A DNA stretch of 64,000 nt from Lachnospiraceae bacterium (lineage in GTDB: Bacteria; Bacillota; Clostridia; Lachnospirales; Lachnospiraceae): the NCBI GenBank assembly GCA_017479285.1, contig JAFVCL010000009.1, forward strand, positions 30,248 to 94,247, written 5' to 3'. The translations under genes and the position numbers were made by a program. Below are positions 1 to 9,425 of the stretch, piece after piece; position 1 is the first letter of the stretch, and the number at the start of each line of letters is the position of its first letter. Under the pieces are notes generated by a model. The model did not search any database, had not been told where the DNA came from, and saw nothing but the letters and a program-made list of their open reading frames with translations.

Positions 1-2673
1 GATAGTAACTCCAACGGATTACTTCGCACCGGAACTTTGCCGTCTTATTACGATAACCGTTCGGTTCTTCCTGCAATCAGAGACCAGAATCCCTACGGAA
101 CCTGCTGGGCGCACGCTTCTACCGGCGCGGTTGAGGCAGACCTTATACATGACGGTGTACTTACAAGGGATACCGCGGATCTGTCCGAGCTTCACATCGC
201 TTATTATACCGAGCATAATTACGACGATCCGCTCGATTGCCATGATTCAGACAGTGTTGTTTTCGCGGGAGCCGGGTCGTGGGCAGATAATGGCGGATGT
301 GCGGAAATGTATTACCGGGCTGTGATGGAGGGAGTGGGGGCAGTCTATGAGTCTAAAATGCCTTACTATCTCGGAGATTCTCTGTCCGCGGATATCCTCA
401 AAAGTGCTCCGGCGGTAGGGAATAATGATGTCTGCTTAACAAATGCTTACGTTATAAATATAAAAGACAGCGACGGCATAAAAAAAGCGATAATGGAGCA
501 TGGTGCGGTCGCCACGGCCTATTACAATTACGACTATTTTTATAACAGCTTTAATAATGCTTATTATTGCAATTACGACTATACTCCGAATCACGCCGTA
601 ATGATCGTTGGATGGGATGACAGCTTCCCCGCATCCAATTTCAGTGTAAATCCCGGAACCAACGGTGCCTGGCTTATAAGAAACAGCTGGGGAGCAGACG
701 GCGATAGCCTGTATGGATATTTCTGGATGTCCTATGCGGACAGAAGTCTTTTGTCAGGTGGAGAGGTGGTTGCATATGATGCAGCAGCAGATGAAGTATT
801 TGACAATTGCTATTCGTATTACAGAAACTTTTATCCGAGTTCCGTATGTTCGGTAAATACGGTGTCGGTAGAGTATACCGCAAAGAGCGTAGAGGAGATA
901 AAGGCAGTCGGGTTCGAGACCGCAAGTGCCGGTTTTACGGCTGATGTTACCGTTAGGGTTGGAGACCGGACCGCTTCGGGAAGCGTAATTACTTCGTATG
1001 CCGGGTTTTATTCTGTGGATCTTGATACGGTTCTTGTGGCAGACGAGGGAGAGACCGTTACAGTCACTATTAAATTTGATTCAACGGTTTCCTTACTCAC
1101 TGAATATCCGGGCAGCTGCTATTATGGCTCATTGTATTTTGTCAGCGCCTGTGACAAAGGCGCGGTGTTTGACGGATACAAAAGAAATTATGACCCTTTG
1201 ATCATTTTATATACCGATGACTACACCGGCGTACAAACGGATGTAACAAGTGTCTCTCTTAATAAAACAGAGGTTTCGTTGCATCCGGGAGATACTGTGA
1301 CACTTATTGCGTCAGCAGAGCCTGCGAACGCCACACGTAAAAAGATGACATGGACCAGCAGCAATACAAGCGTTGCTACGGTTGATTCAAACGGAAATGT
1401 CACAGGTGTAAGCCTTGGGACTGCCAAAATAACCGCCACATCGAAGAGCGGTAAATCCGCATCCTGCACGGTTACGGTCACAGGATACCCCGTAACCGGG
1501 ATAACGCTGGACAGGTACACTTTAAGTCTGGAACAGGGAGCTGCGTATTCTCTGAAAGCAACTGTTTATCCGAGCACAGCAGGGAATAAAAATGTATATT
1601 TTTCCAGTTCGGATACTTCCGTGGCTACAGTTGATCAGAAAGGAGTCATTACGGGAGTCGGCAAGGGGTACGCGACCATTACCGCAACGACGGAAGAGGG
1701 CGGATACACGGCAAGCTGCGAGGTTACTGTAAAAAAGACCTCAAATATTACCGGATTAAGTATCAGCTACACCTCGACTCAGGATATGACGGTAGGTGAG
1801 ACGCGTCATGTGTCGATATCCGTTCAGCCCGCCGGTGCATCTGTGGAGGATCTGTATATAAGCTCGGATGATCCCGGGGTAGCTACGCTTGATAAAGACG
1901 GAACACTTAGGGCTAACGGGATTGGATATGCCTTTATCACAATAGAGGCAGACGGATCGAATGGACATATATACTCCACATTGTATGTGACGGTAGTAAA
2001 GTATCCCGACAGCAGTAACAACGATAATAATAACTCCGATAATAACAACAACTCCGATAATAACAATAACTCCGATAACAATAACTCCGATAATAACGAT
2101 AACTCCGATAATAATAACTCCGATACCGTATCTGACGGGATAACCGATCCGCCTTCATTCGGGTGGGCTACGGGTAACTCGGGAAAGCAGTACTGGTATG
2201 AGGAAGGAGTCCGACAGGGAACAACATCAGATTCCAAAGGCGTAATGGGCATGGGAACGATCCGGGGAAGAGAAATCTATGATCCGGATACCGACGCGTG
2301 GTATTGGCTGGACGCGGTATATAACGGAGCAAAGGCATGCGGCAAGGAGGTCTGGATTCCGTATGTATACCAGAATGAGGCCGGATGGGATTATGAAGAG
2401 ATAGTAAACATAGCAGCCAATTCCGACAGCGGTATGCAGCAAAATGTTATTGATGCGATAGTAAATAAAACCGGAAAATGGGTGCGTTACGATGAAAACG
2501 GAAAGATGCTTAAGGGCTGGGTAACCATAATCGGAGAGCTTGCGCGGCTCTATCCGGATCAGAAGGGAAATACATATTACTACGACAGCATAACGGGACT
2601 TATGGCAAAGGGTTATGTAACGATTGACGGAACAGATTACCATTTTGATGAAATAAGCGGAGTATTGGATTAA
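1..2673 (+). CDS. Secreted C1-family (papain-like) cysteine protease with Big_2 domains, 5' end outside window
   Basis: The frame is open from the first base, so the signal peptide and some 50-60 N-terminal residues lie upstream; the TTG at 37 is not a believable start. Counting from base 1, the papain triad is visible: Cys35 in GTCWAH, His198 in NHAVMIVGW, Asn228 in RNSWG. A lectin-like beta domain follows, then three Big_2 (Ig-like) domains (about 420-670), an Asn/Ser/Asp linker, and a tail with KWVRYDENGKMLKGWV and TYYYDSITGLMAKGY repeats of the choline-binding/glucan-binding type. Known members of this family are exported or wall-associated peptidases. It is followed two bases later by a longer paralogue with the same order of domains, so the pair is a tandem duplication. 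Substrate unknown. Confidence 0.9.
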   Translation, partial: DSNSNGLLRTGTLPSYYDNRSVLPAIRDQNPYGTCWAHASTGAVEADLIHDGVLTRDTADLSELHIAYYTEHNYDDPLDCHDSDSVVFAGAGSWADNGGCAEMYYRAVMEGVGAVYESKMPYYLGDSLSADILKSAPAVGNNDVCLTNAYVINIKDSDGIKKAIMEHGAVATAYYNYDYFYNSFNNAYYCNYDYTPNHAVMIVGWDDSFPASNFSVNPGTNGAWLIRNSWGADGDSLYGYFWMSYADRSLLSGGEVVAYDAAADEVFDNCYSYYRNFYPSSVCSVNTVSVEYTAKSVEEIKAVGFETASAGFTADVTVRVGDRTASGSVITSYAGFYSVDLDTVLVADEGETVTVTIKFDSTVSLLTEYPGSCYYGSLYFVSACDKGAVFDGYKRNYDPLIILYTDDYTGVQTDVTSVSLNKTEVSLHPGDTVTLIASAEPANATRKKMTWTSSNTSVATVDSNGNVTGVSLGTAKITATSKSGKSASCTVTVTGYPVTGITLDRYTLSLEQGAAYSLKATVYPSTAGNKNVYFSSSDTSVATVDQKGVITGVGKGYATITATTEEGGYTASCEVTVKKTSNITGLSISYTSTQDMTVGETRHVSISVQPAGASVEDLYISSDDPGVATLDKDGTLRANGIGYAFITIEADGSNGHIYSTLYVTVVKYPDSSNNDNNNSDNNNNSDNNNNSDNNNSDNNDNSDNNNSDTVSDGITDPPSFGWATGNSGKQYWYEEGVRQGTTSDSKGVMGMGTIRGREIYDPDTDAWYWLDAVYNGAKACGKEVWIPYVYQNEAGWDYEEIVNIAANSDSGMQQNVIDAIVNKTGKWVRYDENGKMLKGWVTIIGELARLYPDQKGNTYYYDSITGLMAKGYVTIDGTDYHFDEISGVLD
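2023..2124 (+). repeat. In-frame tandem repeat encoding Asn/Ser/Asp linker
   Basis: Imperfect units of AATAA(C/T)AACTCCGAT, 15-18 bp long, repeat about seven times and encode an (N)nSD linker between the Big_2 domains and the C-terminal binding repeats. Units differ only in whole codons, so slippage would lengthen or shorten the linker without breaking the frame. The paralogue downstream has a non-repetitive Gly/Ser/Asp linker at the same place. Confidence 0.85.
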
Positions 2674-2675
2674 AC

Positions 2676-5600
2676 ATGGGCTTAAAAAGACATTTATTCG
2701 CAAAAAAAACCGCAGCGTTAATAGCGCTGGGAGCACTTGTTGTCTCACGGTTTTTCCCGGGAGCTTCAATCAATGTGTTTGCTTCAGAAAGAGAGACTGA
2801 ACTCCCGGTGGGAGGGTATCTCTACATACCGAGAGAGTATGAAATCCCCGGGTTGGCGAATGCATATATCAATTCGCCGGTGCCGATCCTTAGAAATACT
2901 GTTATTCCGAACAGCTATAATTCGTATGCATCAAATAAGCTTCCGGCTATACGGGATCAGGGACAGGAGGGCGCGTGCTGGGCATTCGCCGCTTTAGGCG
3001 CAATTGAGGCGGATCTTATAAAGGACGGCAATTCAGGTGTGGATGCTGTCACGGGTAAGCCTGATATAGATCTGTCCGAACTCCACATGGCATATTTTAC
3101 TTCGCACACGGTATCCGATCCGAAGGGGCTTCACAGCGGCGATACGTACGCATATACAGGCAGCGGGAGCTACCTTAGCAACGGCGGAAACAACCAGATG
3201 GCGTACCGCGCTATGGAGAATCTCATCGGTCCGATAAGGGAAGACATCATGCCGTATGAAAACGGCGGGTCTTATGTTCCGGATTCTTCCTATGCGATGG
3301 GACAGAATTATGTCATGTTAAAAGGGGCATATCTTATAAATCCGCATGATAAGGATGATGTGAAAAAAGCAATAATGAGTCATGGAGCTGTTGCCACATC
3401 ATTTTATGCGGCAGGCAGTCTGAACAACAGCTATTACAGTGCCACATACAATTCATATTACTGCTACGAAAGACTGACACCGAACCACGCGATAATGCTT
3501 GTGGGATGGGATGACAATTTTCCGAAAGAGCAGTTCAAAAAGAGTCCTTCCGCTGACGGAGCCTGGCTTGTAAGAAACAGCTGGGGAGCAGAAGGGTACG
3601 AGTATCAGGGATATTTCTGGCTTTCCTATGAGGATGCGGGGCTGCTCCAGTATGATCCGCAAAACGCCGTATATAAGGGCGAAGCTGTGGCATACGACGC
3701 AGATTTCGATCTTTTTGACAATTGCTATGCTTATGACGGGAATCCTTTTCCCGGGGGCTATGTTTCGGTCCCTTCCGGGATGAGCATGACTCAGACCTAT
3801 CATGTTTCGGGACCGGAGAAAATAAGCGGAGTCGGTTTTGAAACCGCAAGCGCAGATCTTACGGCACATATAACTGTAAGTTCAGGTTCCGAGAGCGTAT
3901 CAAGGATTTTTTCAACGGATTATGCGGGTTACTATTTTGTTCCGCTTGGTGAAGACCTTGTTGTTGCCGACGAGTCCGATGTGGTGCTGAAAATAAGCTT
4001 TGATTCCCGGAACGGAGAGGATGTAAAGGTCATGATCGAAATTCCGGCAAATACATCCTGCGGAGAAATAAGATACAGCTCCGAAGTGAGCGGACGTTTT
4101 TACATCGGATCTGTGAGTCACGCATCCGATCCGAGGTTTAAGCTTTTCTCCAAAAACATGGACAATATTGTTCATGTAACGGGGATCAGTCTTGACAGGA
4201 GTATTCTTAATCTTACGGAGGGAGATGATGCCTCTCTTACAGCTACTGTAGCGCCGGACAACGCGTCGGACAAGTCGGTTATCTTTACAAGCGCAAACAC
4301 GGCGGTAGCTACGGTTGACGAAAATGGAAATGTGCATGCCGTGGGCAGGGGATCGACAACGATCACTGCAAGGACAAACGACAGGTCAAAGACTGCGGTA
4401 TGTACGGTAAATGTGGCTGAAAGAGTTTATGAACCGGAAGAAATAGCGCTTAATAAACTATCCCTTAAGGTGACCAAGGGCTATACCGCTTCCCTTTATG
4501 CCGCGGTTCTTCCGGAGGATGTAGAGGATAAAAGCGTTGTGTGGAGCAGCAGCGATCCCGGCGTAGCGACGGTTGATCAAAACGGTGTTGTAACGGGAGT
4601 AGATATAGGAAACGCCATTATAACAGCCACCTCCGCCACTAAGAACACTGTATTCAAATGCTGTGATGTGGAGGTTGTATCCGAGGTAATAAATGTATCC
4701 GGAGTATCGATAAAGAACGGGGATATAGAGGTGACATCCCTTGAACTTGATGTTGGGGACTCGGATTCCTTAACAGCCGTGATCGTGCCGGAGAATGCTA
4801 CCATACAGGATGTTACATGGGAGAGCAGCAATACCTCCGTCATAACGATTGATAATTCGGGGCGCTTATCGGCTGTCGCGCCCGGCAACGCGAGGATAAC
4901 CGTAAAATCGGCTCAGGACGAGGAAATCAGCGCATCCTGCGATGTGCGGGTTCTTGCAAAAACGATACACACGACGGGAATAGTGCTTGATAAAAACTCC
5001 CTTATAATGGATCCGGGAGATGTTGTAGCTCTTTCCGCGACAGTAGTGCCTTTGAACGCGTCAAACAGGAATGTTGTCTGGACCAGCGATGACCTTTCTG
5101 TTGCGAGCGTAAGCAGCCTTGGAGCTGTGACTGCGGTGTATGAGGGAGCGGCGATAGTAAGAGCGGAAACCGTAGACGGATTTTATGCAGAGTGCATCGT
5201 AAGCGTAAACAAAGCCGGGATTCCCGTAGAGAGCATAGTGGTCGATCCGGTAAGGAAAAATATGCAGATCGGAGAAACGGGCAGAATCACGGCTGCGGTT
5301 CTCCCGGAAAATGCGGCAAACAAAAACATCTCCTGGTCGAGCAATAATACCGGGATCGTTACAGTGGACGGGGAAGGAAACATAAGAGCTGTCGGAGCAG
5401 GAACCGCGGTGGTTACCGCCATGTCCCAAAGCGGAGGGATAACGGGAAGCTGTACGGTTACCGTGGAAAGACAGAAGGTTCCGGTCTCGGGAGTAAGTCT
5501 TAACAGCACCATGGAAAAGCTCACGATCGGAGAGACCTTCAGGCTTGTCGCAAACGTATACCCGGCATCTGCATATAACAAAAATGTTATCTGGACCTCG

Positions 5601-6482
5601 GATGACAGCAGTGTGGCAACGGTGGACGGAAGCGGAAATGTACGAGCCGCAGGATACGGAAATACATTTATAAATGTACGCACGGAGGATGGAAACAAGA
5701 CAGCCAGGTGTATGATCTATGTTGAGAGACCTGTGGACGATTCCGGAAAAGGATGGAGCGAAGACGGGGAAAGCTCCGGGGGAGATGATTCCGGGAAAGC
5801 CGGGGGCGGTACGGACTCCGGTAATGAAAAAGACGGGGACGAGGTGTCCGGAGCAGGGGGTAACTCCGGAACGGGAGATGATTCCGGCGCGGTAGAGGGT
5901 ACTGATACGACGGACACGAATACAGGGTCCGGTGGAAATTCGGAAGTGACTCCGATCACACCGGATTTCGGCTGGTACGATAGATTTAACAGATCCTACT
6001 GGTATGAAAACGGAGTAAAGCAGGGTACAAAGGATGATCCCAAGGGCGTTTCCGGTGACGGAACGATACGCGGAAGGGAAATCTATGACCCGGGAACGGA
6101 TGCATGGTACTGGCTTGACGCCTGCTATGACGGAGCAAAGGCGATAGGTAAGGAAGTGTGGATGCCCTATGTTTACCAGAATGAAGAGGGATGGGAGTAT
6201 GATGAAATAGTCGGCATAGCCGGAAATTCCGATAGCGGGATGCAGGAATGCGTAATAGACGCCATTGTAAATAAAAGAGGAAAATGGGTCCGCTATGACG
6301 AAAACGGTAAAATGATAAAGGGCTGGGTCACGATAGAAGGCAGGCTGGCACAGCTTTATCCGGAACAGAAGGGCAATACCTACTACTATGATACGATCAC
6401 CGGTCTTATGGCAAAGGGCTGGGTAACCATTGAAGGAAATACATATTACTTTGATGAGTTTTCCGGTGTACTGGTTCAGTAA
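2676..6482 (+). CDS. Secreted C1-family cysteine protease with six Big_2 domains and C-terminal binding repeats
   Basis: Complete paralogue of the preceding gene, 1268 aa, starting two bases after its stop, so the two are probably co-transcribed. A basic N-terminus and hydrophobic stretch (residues 4-36) form a Sec signal peptide with likely cleavage near VFASE. The papain triad is Cys101 (GACWAF), His271 (NHAIMLVGW) and Asn301 (RNSWG). A lectin-like domain is followed by six Big_2 domains (about 495-1010), each with the VxVS...SSNTxVATVDxxGxVxA pattern, then a Gly/Ser/Asp/Glu-rich linker and a tail nearly identical to the first protein with WVRYDENGK and YYYDTITGLMAKGW repeats. Likely wall-anchored or surface-bound proteolysis; substrate unknown. 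It differs from its neighbour mainly in number of Big_2 spacers and in the linker. Confidence 0.92.
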   Translation: MGLKRHLFAKKTAALIALGALVVSRFFPGASINVFASERETELPVGGYLYIPREYEIPGLANAYINSPVPILRNTVIPNSYNSYASNKLPAIRDQGQEGACWAFAALGAIEADLIKDGNSGVDAVTGKPDIDLSELHMAYFTSHTVSDPKGLHSGDTYAYTGSGSYLSNGGNNQMAYRAMENLIGPIREDIMPYENGGSYVPDSSYAMGQNYVMLKGAYLINPHDKDDVKKAIMSHGAVATSFYAAGSLNNSYYSATYNSYYCYERLTPNHAIMLVGWDDNFPKEQFKKSPSADGAWLVRNSWGAEGYEYQGYFWLSYEDAGLLQYDPQNAVYKGEAVAYDADFDLFDNCYAYDGNPFPGGYVSVPSGMSMTQTYHVSGPEKISGVGFETASADLTAHITVSSGSESVSRIFSTDYAGYYFVPLGEDLVVADESDVVLKISFDSRNGEDVKVMIEIPANTSCGEIRYSSEVSGRFYIGSVSHASDPRFKLFSKNMDNIVHVTGISLDRSILNLTEGDDASLTATVAPDNASDKSVIFTSANTAVATVDENGNVHAVGRGSTTITARTNDRSKTAVCTVNVAERVYEPEEIALNKLSLKVTKGYTASLYAAVLPEDVEDKSVVWSSSDPGVATVDQNGVVTGVDIGNAIITATSATKNTVFKCCDVEVVSEVINVSGVSIKNGDIEVTSLELDVGDSDSLTAVIVPENATIQDVTWESSNTSVITIDNSGRLSAVAPGNARITVKSAQDEEISASCDVRVLAKTIHTTGIVLDKNSLIMDPGDVVALSATVVPLNASNRNVVWTSDDLSVASVSSLGAVTAVYEGAAIVRAETVDGFYAECIVSVNKAGIPVESIVVDPVRKNMQIGETGRITAAVLPENAANKNISWSSNNTGIVTVDGEGNIRAVGAGTAVVTAMSQSGGITGSCTVTVERQKVPVSGVSLNSTMEKLTIGETFRLVANVYPASAYNKNVIWTSDDSSVATVDGSGNVRAAGYGNTFINVRTEDGNKTARCMIYVERPVDDSGKGWSEDGESSGGDDSGKAGGGTDSGNEKDGDEVSGAGGNSGTGDDSGAVEGTDTTDTNTGSGGNSEVTPITPDFGWYDRFNRSYWYENGVKQGTKDDPKGVSGDGTIRGREIYDPGTDAWYWLDACYDGAKAIGKEVWMPYVYQNEEGWEYDEIVGIAGNSDSGMQECVIDAIVNKRGKWVRYDENGKMIKGWVTIEGRLAQLYPEQKGNTYYYDTITGLMAKGWVTIEGNTYYFDEFSGVLVQ

Positions 6483-6510
6483 TGCACATGATCAAATGTC
6501 AATTATTCTC

Positions 6511-6539
6511 TTGAAAGACAGTAATTTTTAAATTATAAT
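6511..6539 (+). promoter_or_regulatory. Sigma-A type promoter of glyA
   Basis: TTGAAA at 6511-6516 and TATAAT at 6534-6539 with a 17-nt spacer. It lies 29 bp after the protease stop and about 50 bp before the glyA start. Confidence 0.8.
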
Positions 6540-6553
6540 GAAAGCACTTTCAT
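6538..6553 (+). promoter_or_regulatory. cre-like palindrome at the glyA transcription start
   Basis: ATGAAAGCACTTTCAT is a 7+2+7 inverted repeat beginning at the last two bases of the -10 box and covering the expected start point. It matches the CcpA cre consensus WTGNNARCGNWWWCAW at all but one fixed position (A for G at the centre). CcpA or another LacI-family repressor binding is an inference from this match and position. Confidence 0.5.
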
Positions 6554-6560
6554 AAAATTA

Positions 6561-6584
6561 TTTGCATATTTATGCAAAAGGAGG
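6561..6584 (+). promoter_or_regulatory. Leader hairpin abutting the glyA Shine-Dalgarno
   Basis: TTTGCATA (6561-6568) and TATGCAAA (6571-6578) form a perfect 8-bp inverted repeat with a 2-nt loop, directly followed by AGGAGG (6579-6584). The SD sits inside what would be an upstream in-frame start at 6572, which is why the start at 6590 was chosen for glyA. Confidence 0.55.
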
Positions 6585-6589
6585 ATCAA

Positions 6590-7831
6590 ATGTATTCACT
6601 TGATGAAGTTAAGAAGGTCGATCCCGAGATCGCTGAGGCGATAGTGGCTGAGACCGCAAGACAGCAGGATCACATTGAGCTTATCGCTTCCGAAAACTGG
6701 GTAAGCAAGGCTGTAATGGCAGCCATGGGAAGCCCACTTACCAACAAATACGCCGAAGGATACCCAGGAAAGCGTTATTACGGCGGATGTGAATGCGTCG
6801 ATGTTGTGGAGGAGCTTGCGAGAAACCGCGCAATGGAGCTTTACGGATGCACATACGCCAATGTCCAGCCCCACTCCGGAGCACAGGCAAACCTTGCAGT
6901 GCAGTTTGCGCTTCTTACCCCCGGAGATACGGTGATGGGAATGAATCTCGACCACGGCGGACATCTTACCCACGGTTCACCGGCCAATATCTCCGGCGCG
7001 TATTTTAAGATCGTTCCTTACGGTGTTAACGACGAAGGCTTCATCGATTACGATAAGGTGGAGGAGATCGCAAAGGAGTGCAAGCCCAAGATGATCATTG
7101 CGGGTGCTTCCGCTTACGCGAGAACGATTGATTTTAAGCGCTTCAGGGAGATCGCCGACGAGGTCGGGGCATTCCTTATGGTGGATATGGCGCATATCGC
7201 GGGACTTGTGGCAGCAGGCCTTCATCCCTCACCGATCCCTTACGCCCATGTTGTGACTACAACAACCCACAAGACCCTCCGCGGACCCAGAGGAGGTCTT
7301 ATCCTCTCAAGCGCCGAGTTTGCCGAGGAGCATAAGCTCAACAAGGCAGTATTCCCCGGAATCCAGGGCGGTCCTCTCATGCATGTCATCGCTGCAAAGG
7401 CAGTATGCTTCAAGGAGGCACTGGAGCCCTCATTCAAGGAGTACCAGGCCCAGATCGTAAAGAACGCCCAGGCGCTCTGCAAGGGACTCCAGAACCGCGG
7501 TATCAAGATCGTTTCCGACGGAACGGACAATCACCTTATGCTCATTGATCTTACTCCCTTCGGACTTACCGGCAAGGAGGTTGAGAAGCTTCTTGATGAG
7601 GCTCATATTACCGCAAACAAGAACACTATCCCCAATGATCCCAAGTCACCTTTCGTAACCAGCGGTATCCGTCTCGGAACTCCCGCAGCTACCTCAAGGG
7701 GACTCAAGGAGGAGGACTTCGACAAGGTTGCGGAAGCAATCGCCCTCGTTGTAAAGGGCGGTGCCGAGAAGGTGGAAGAGGCAAAGGCAATCGTAAAGAG
7801 CCTTACCGACAAGTACCCTCTTAACGCTTAA
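6590..7831 (+). CDS. glyA: Serine hydroxymethyltransferase
   Basis: Converts serine and tetrahydrofolate to glycine and 5,10-methylene-THF in the cytoplasm with PLP. The 413-aa product has the family's usual length and signatures: [10 protein letters not shown] near the start, [11 protein letters not shown] with the PLP lysine Lys228, [11 protein letters not shown], and [10 protein letters not shown] near the end. ATG at 6590 was preferred to ATG at 6572 because AGGAGG lies 5 bp before it, inside the longer version. It is monocistronic by context: own promoter, cre-like palindrome and leader hairpin upstream, a strong hairpin terminator downstream. Confidence 0.98.
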   Translation: MYSLDEVKKVDPEIAEAIVAETARQQDHIELIASENWVSKAVMAAMGSPLTNKYAEGYPGKRYYGGCECVDVVEELARNRAMELYGCTYANVQPHSGAQANLAVQFALLTPGDTVMGMNLDHGGHLTHGSPANISGAYFKIVPYGVNDEGFIDYDKVEEIAKECKPKMIIAGASAYARTIDFKRFREIADEVGAFLMVDMAHIAGLVAAGLHPSPIPYAHVVTTTTHKTLRGPRGGLILSSAEFAEEHKLNKAVFPGIQGGPLMHVIAAKAVCFKEALEPSFKEYQAQIVKNAQALCKGLQNRGIKIVSDGTDNHLMLIDLTPFGLTGKEVEKLLDEAHITANKNTIPNDPKSPFVTSGIRLGTPAATSRGLKEEDFDKVAEAIALVVKGGAEKVEEAKAIVKSLTDKYPLNA

Positions 7832-7874
7832 AAATTTACGCAAAATATTTTTAATAATTTTAATATCTGCCAGT

Positions 7875-7911
7875 CCGGTCTGTTATCCATACAGACCGGG
7901 CTTTTGCTTTT
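7875..7911 (+). terminator. Rho-independent terminator of glyA
   Basis: CCGGTCTGT (7875-7883) pairs with ACAGACCGG (7891-7899) around a 7-nt loop, followed by GCTTTTGCTTTT. It ends 80 bp after the glyA stop. Confidence 0.85.
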
Positions 7912-8034
7912 CTGAACAAAAAAAATATAAAGAAATTGTTAAATAAGTATAAAATTGACATTGTAAATCTATTGACGGTTTGCTATTCTTATATGCGTAA
8001 CATAGAGTGTCCAAAAGGACAAAAGGAGATTATT

Positions 8035-9252
8035 ATGAAAAAGTTTTCTAAAATCGCTGCACTTGCACTTGCGGCTGTATCCGCAATTTCGCTTTGTGCG
8101 TGTGGAAGCTCTTCTTCCACAGGTTCTTCCGCTGAGGGAACATCGGGTCTTAAGGCCGGATTCATCTGCCTTCACGACGAGAACTCAACCTATGACCTCA
8201 ACTTTATCAATGCAGCAAAGGCTGCGTGTGATAAGCTTGGCGTAGAGTGCGTAATCAAGACAAACATCCCCGAGGGACAGGAAGCTTACGACACCGCTGT
8301 TGATCTTGCCGATGCAGGCTGTGATTTCGTGTTTGCTGACAGCTTCGGACATGAGGACTTCATTATCGAGGCCGCAAAGGAGTATCCCGATATCCAGTTC
8401 GCACACGCTACCGGAACAAAGGCTCACACCGAGAACCTTTCAAACTTCCACAATGCTTTCTCTGAGATATACAACGGCCGTTACCTTGCAGGTATCGCCG
8501 CAGGCATGAAGCTTAATGAGATGATCGAGAACGGCCAGATTACCGCTGACCAGGCAAAGATGGGTTATGTCGGAGCCTTCACATACGCAGAGGTTATTTC
8601 CGGATATACTTCCTTCTATCTCGGAGCAAAGAGCGTATGCCCTACCGTTACCATGGAAGTAACCTTTACCGGTTCATGGTATGATGAGACCGCAGAGAAG
8701 ACTGGAGCGCAGACTCTTATAGACGACGGCTGCGTTCTTATCTCACAGCACGCTGACTCGATGGGTGCTCCTACCGCCTGCGAGACCGCGGGAGTTCCCG
8801 ATGTATCCTACAACGGAAGCACCGCTTCTGCATGCCCCAATACCTTTATCGTTTCTTCAAGGATCAACTGGGAGCCTTACTTCGAGTATTGCCTTAATTC
8901 CATCGCTGCAGGAGAGGCTATCGCTACCGACTGGTGCGGAACTCTTGCTGACGGCTCCGTAGTTCTTACCGATTTCGGCGCAGCAGCCGCAGAGGGAACC
9001 GTTGATGCGGTGGAGGCTGCAAAGGCTAAGCTTATAAGCGGAGAGCTTCATGTATTTGATACCGCTACATTCACCGTTGGCGGTGCAAAGCTCGACAGCT
9101 ATATGGCGGATGTGGATTCTGACGCAGATTACACTCCCGATCACGAGGCTATCGTGGACGGATACTTCAACGAGTCCGGCGACGGACTGAGAAGTGCTCC
9201 TTTCTTCGACCTCCAGATCGACGGAATCACTCTTCTTGATACCGCATTCTAA
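8035..9252 (+). CDS. BMP-family nucleoside-binding lipoprotein of ABC importer
   Basis: 405-aa lipoprotein that starts at ATG 8035 behind AAAAGGAG, not at the longer in-frame start at 7936. The signal peptide ends in a lipobox LCAC, placing the acylated Cys around residue 22, and is followed by a Ser/Thr/Gly tether. The mature part has the BMP/PnrA (type 1 periplasmic binding) pattern, with GLKAGFICLHDENSTYD at the beginning, ADAGCDFVFADSFGHED in the middle and GKMGYVGAF-like and AGVPDVSYNG segments. Known family members bind purine nucleosides. The ATPase and two permeases follow, so this is the extracytoplasmic receptor of that importer. A hairpin pair separates it from them, which probably sets a higher dose of the receptor. 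Confidence 0.93.
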   Translation: MKKFSKIAALALAAVSAISLCACGSSSSTGSSAEGTSGLKAGFICLHDENSTYDLNFINAAKAACDKLGVECVIKTNIPEGQEAYDTAVDLADAGCDFVFADSFGHEDFIIEAAKEYPDIQFAHATGTKAHTENLSNFHNAFSEIYNGRYLAGIAAGMKLNEMIENGQITADQAKMGYVGAFTYAEVISGYTSFYLGAKSVCPTVTMEVTFTGSWYDETAEKTGAQTLIDDGCVLISQHADSMGAPTACETAGVPDVSYNGSTASACPNTFIVSSRINWEPYFEYCLNSIAAGEAIATDWCGTLADGSVVLTDFGAAAAEGTVDAVEAAKAKLISGELHVFDTATFTVGGAKLDSYMADVDSDADYTPDHEAIVDGYFNESGDGLRSAPFFDLQIDGITLLDTAF

Positions 9253-9266
9253 CAGCTATATTATAT

Positions 9267-9294
9267 GGGCGGGTAGGGGATTTATCTCCTGCCC
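9267..9294 (+). other. Intercistronic hairpin after the BMP gene
   Basis: GGGCGGG (9267-9273) pairs with CCTGCCC (9288-9294) with one G-U pair. No T-run follows, so it is more likely an mRNA 3'-stabilising or processing structure than a terminator. Confidence 0.4.
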
Positions 9295-9338
9295 GGTCAT
9301 TGTATAACGGTAAGGATCGCGAAGATATTAAAAACTAC

Positions 9339-9385
9339 TTTACAGATATTACGTGCTTTACGCGATATCTGTAAAATTGTTTTAT
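9339..9385 (+). terminator. Partial terminator/attenuator between BMP and ABC ATPase
   Basis: TTTACAGATAT (9339-9349) and ATATCTGTAAA (9365-9375) form a perfect 11-bp stem around a 15-nt loop, followed by ATTGTTTTAT. It stands 40 bp before the ATPase start, so read-through would be needed for the rest of the operon unless there is a promoter I cannot see. Confidence 0.6.
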
Positions 9386-9425
9386 CGGTTCAGTTTTTTT
9401 CAATTTTTTCTTAAGAAGGTTCACA

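Noticed and set aside
2023-2124. Short repeats considered as CRISPR or minisatellite
   Set aside because: In-frame codon repeat within a secreted protease linker, without spacers.
8009-8020. GTCCAAAAGGAC palindrome before the BMP gene considered as an operator
   Set aside because: Only four paired bases around AAAA; too weak to call.
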